Part shown: piece by piece, positions 4,971 through 6,024 of the stretch | How the letters are laid out: every line of letters starts with the position of its first letter | Numbering within the stretch: position 1 is the stretch's first letter | Origin: Planctomycetes bacterium UBA1662 | GTDB lineage: Bacteria; Planctomycetota; UBA8108 | Reading direction: 5' to 3' | Length of the DNA stretch: 6,024 nt | Assembly (NCBI GenBank): GCA_002320775.1 | Contig: DCKY01000189.1 | Location: 1-6,024 of the forward strand | Notes under the pieces: generated by a model | Seen by the model: the letters and a program-made list of their open reading frames with translations, nothing else | What the model was told of the DNA's origin: nothing | The model's database searches: none | Made by a program: the position numbers and the translations under genes

Positions 4971-6024
4971 CTATTGGCACAGCTCAGCTTCGATACTCTC
5001 GATATCCAGCTCGATGAGTGACGAGGAGGCGCTGTCCCAGGCTCTGACTGTCTGGAAATCGTCCCCTCCATCTGCCGCGTTCCTGATAGAGATAAGGTCA
5101 ACTGTCTCGCCTCCCGTCACGGCCGCAAGATCTACGCCGCGAGCCACCAGCACGACCCGGCCGGTAGCATAATTCAGAGAGATGAGCTCGCCCCTGCCGC
5201 GGTCATAGACCAGCCGGCCGCCAAGTGTGTCTCCAAGAGAGAGTTCGAGAACCGGGTCTTCCATTTCGATCAGCTCCCCCTGGCCCATGCCGTCCCCCTC
5301 CAACTCAGGCGCCCCTGGCTCCTCAGGCTCCTCGGGCTCCTCGGGTTCTACAGGCTCTTCCGGCTCCTGGGGATCACAACCAACTGCGGGATCAAGACGG
5401 GATTCTGCAATGGCCCCCGACCCGAAGATCCTGGTGACATTTGGCCCATCGCCTCGATCTGAGAAATCGTAGGCAATGACCGTATTGGATCTCTCCTCCA
5501 CCAACATGATTTCCGTGCCGTTACCCCGCGCGACCGAACCGCTGAATTCAGGCGGCCCATCCTCAAGGCCAGTGATCTTGGACAAGGCCTCGCCGCCAAT
5601 CTCGATCACTGCATTCCCCTGGCCCTCTGATCTTCCAGCGACCTCAGCATCCTCAAAGCCAAGAGTTGAGATCCGGAGAAACTGCCCGCTCACGCTCTCA
5701 TAGACAAGCGCGCTCCCATCGGCTGGGTTGACAAAGGGCTGGAAGTCATCGATGTCGACCTCATCCGACTGAACCACTTCCCGCACATCCGCCGCGCTCA
5801 AATAAGGACTGTCATCTGCCCCAAAAAGCAGGAAGTTTCCGGCCAACTGCCACACCGGCCGGTCAACGACATCGGCAAGGTCAGGATTGACCTCGGCAGG
5901 GCGAGCCTCCAGCTCGAGGAGATGCACATCCGCGAGAACGTTCTCATCGAAGAAGAGCAGCACCTGCCCATTGCCAAGGTCGACAATCCTTGTTACAGCG
6001 GGCGGGCTGTTGAGTCCAAGCTGC
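4971..6024 (-). CDS. Acidic, probably extracellular protein of unknown function (C-terminal part, runs off right edge)
   Basis: The frame is open from the right edge to the TAG at 4971-4973, giving about 350 residues of the C-terminal part. A GTG at 5963 is the first possible start inside the window. Residues before it (SPPAVTRIVDLGNGQ) continue the same kind of sequence, so the true start is probably outside. The protein is very rich in Asp and Glu. Short beta-strand-like segments recur, such as GNFLLFGAD, GSALVYE, NTVIAYDF and GRLVYDRGRGELISLNY. These resemble blades of a beta-propeller or a similar repeat fold, but no family is recognised. A Pro/Glu linker (EEP repeats) splits it into two parts, with a cysteine just before the linker (VGCDP) and another at the very end (ELCQ). 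Composition suggests a secreted or surface protein. It converges on the sulfatase with only 18 bp between the two stop codons. Confidence 0.75.
   Translation of the reverse strand, partial: QLGLNSPPAVTRIVDLGNGQVLLFFDENVLADVHLLELEARPAEVNPDLADVVDRPVWQLAGNFLLFGADDSPYLSAADVREVVQSDEVDIDDFQPFVNPADGSALVYESVSGQFLRISTLGFEDAEVAGRSEGQGNAVIEIGGEALSKITGLEDGPPEFSGSVARGNGTEIMLVEERSNTVIAYDFSDRGDGPNVTRIFGSGAIAESRLDPAVGCDPQEPEEPVEPEEPEEPEEPGAPELEGDGMGQGELIEMEDPVLELSLGDTLGGRLVYDRGRGELISLNYATGRVVLVARGVDLAAVTGGETVDLISIRNAADGGDDFQTVRAWDSASSSLIELDIESIEAELCQ
5317..5370 (-). repeat. Six tandem 9-bp units encoding a Glu-Glu-Pro linker
   Basis: Read on the plus strand, six consecutive 9-bp units follow the pattern GGCTCCTCN. 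The first three are nearly identical (GGCTCCTCA, GGCTCCTCG, GGCTCCTCG) and the last three are diverged (GGTTCTACA, GGCTCTTCC, GGCTCCTGG). On the minus strand they encode EEP-type triplets inside the acidic protein. Being a multiple of three, copy-number change would keep the frame. Confidence 0.85.

Noticed and set aside
5227..5472. A Gly/Ser-rich, collagen-like plus-strand frame over the 9-bp repeats
   Set aside because: It is the antisense reading of the EEP linker. The minus-strand frame continues for about 350 residues with balanced composition.
1..6024. CRISPR arrays, tRNA or rRNA genes, insertion sequences, attachment sites
   Set aside because: No spaced repeats, cloverleaf, rRNA-like stretch, transposase motif or terminal inverted repeats were seen on either strand.

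Overview
The window is GC-rich, densely coded bacterial DNA carrying six genes. It suggests a PVC-group bacterium (Verrucomicrobiota, Planctomycetota or Lentisphaerota) or a metagenomic fragment of one. That placement is an inference. It rests on two secreted formylglycine-type sulfatases of different subfamilies in 6 kb, a bacterial deoxyhypusine-synthase-like gene, weak Shine-Dalgarno use and GC-rich third codon positions. No phylogenetic marker gene is present.

Layout, left to right. (1) Positions 1-828, minus strand: N-terminal 276 residues of a secreted sulfatase of the iduronate-2-sulfatase type, running off the left edge. (2) 829-992: divergent intergenic region with a 10-bp direct repeat, a plausible promoter for the rightward genes and a potentially structured leader. 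(3) 993-3368, plus strand: a tight three-gene unit encoding a SpeD-like pyruvoyl decarboxylase, a deoxyhypusine-synthase-like (DHS-like) enzyme and an agmatinase-family ureohydrolase. The first junction is an ATGA overlap and the second has a 1-nt gap. (4) 3369-3455: short gap with a weak promoter candidate. (5) 3456-4952, plus strand: a complete secreted arylsulfatase-type sulfatase. (6) 4971-6024, minus strand: C-terminal part of an acidic, probably extracellular protein of unknown function, with a Pro/Glu-rich linker, running off the right edge.

How the genes may work together: the central operon looks like a compact polyamine pathway. The ureohydrolase would release putrescine from agmatine. 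The DHS-like enzyme would transfer an aminobutyl group in an NAD-dependent reaction to make a triamine such as homospermidine. The SpeD-like enzyme would supply either decarboxylated AdoMet or, if its substrate has shifted, agmatine or putrescine. No aminopropyltransferase (SpeE) lies in the window. The DHS-like protein keeps the catalytic lysine motif but lacks several residues of the eukaryotic spermidine pocket. This operon is the most interesting part of the window. The flanking sulfatases would act outside the cytoplasm on sulfated polysaccharides and have no obvious metabolic link to the polyamine genes.
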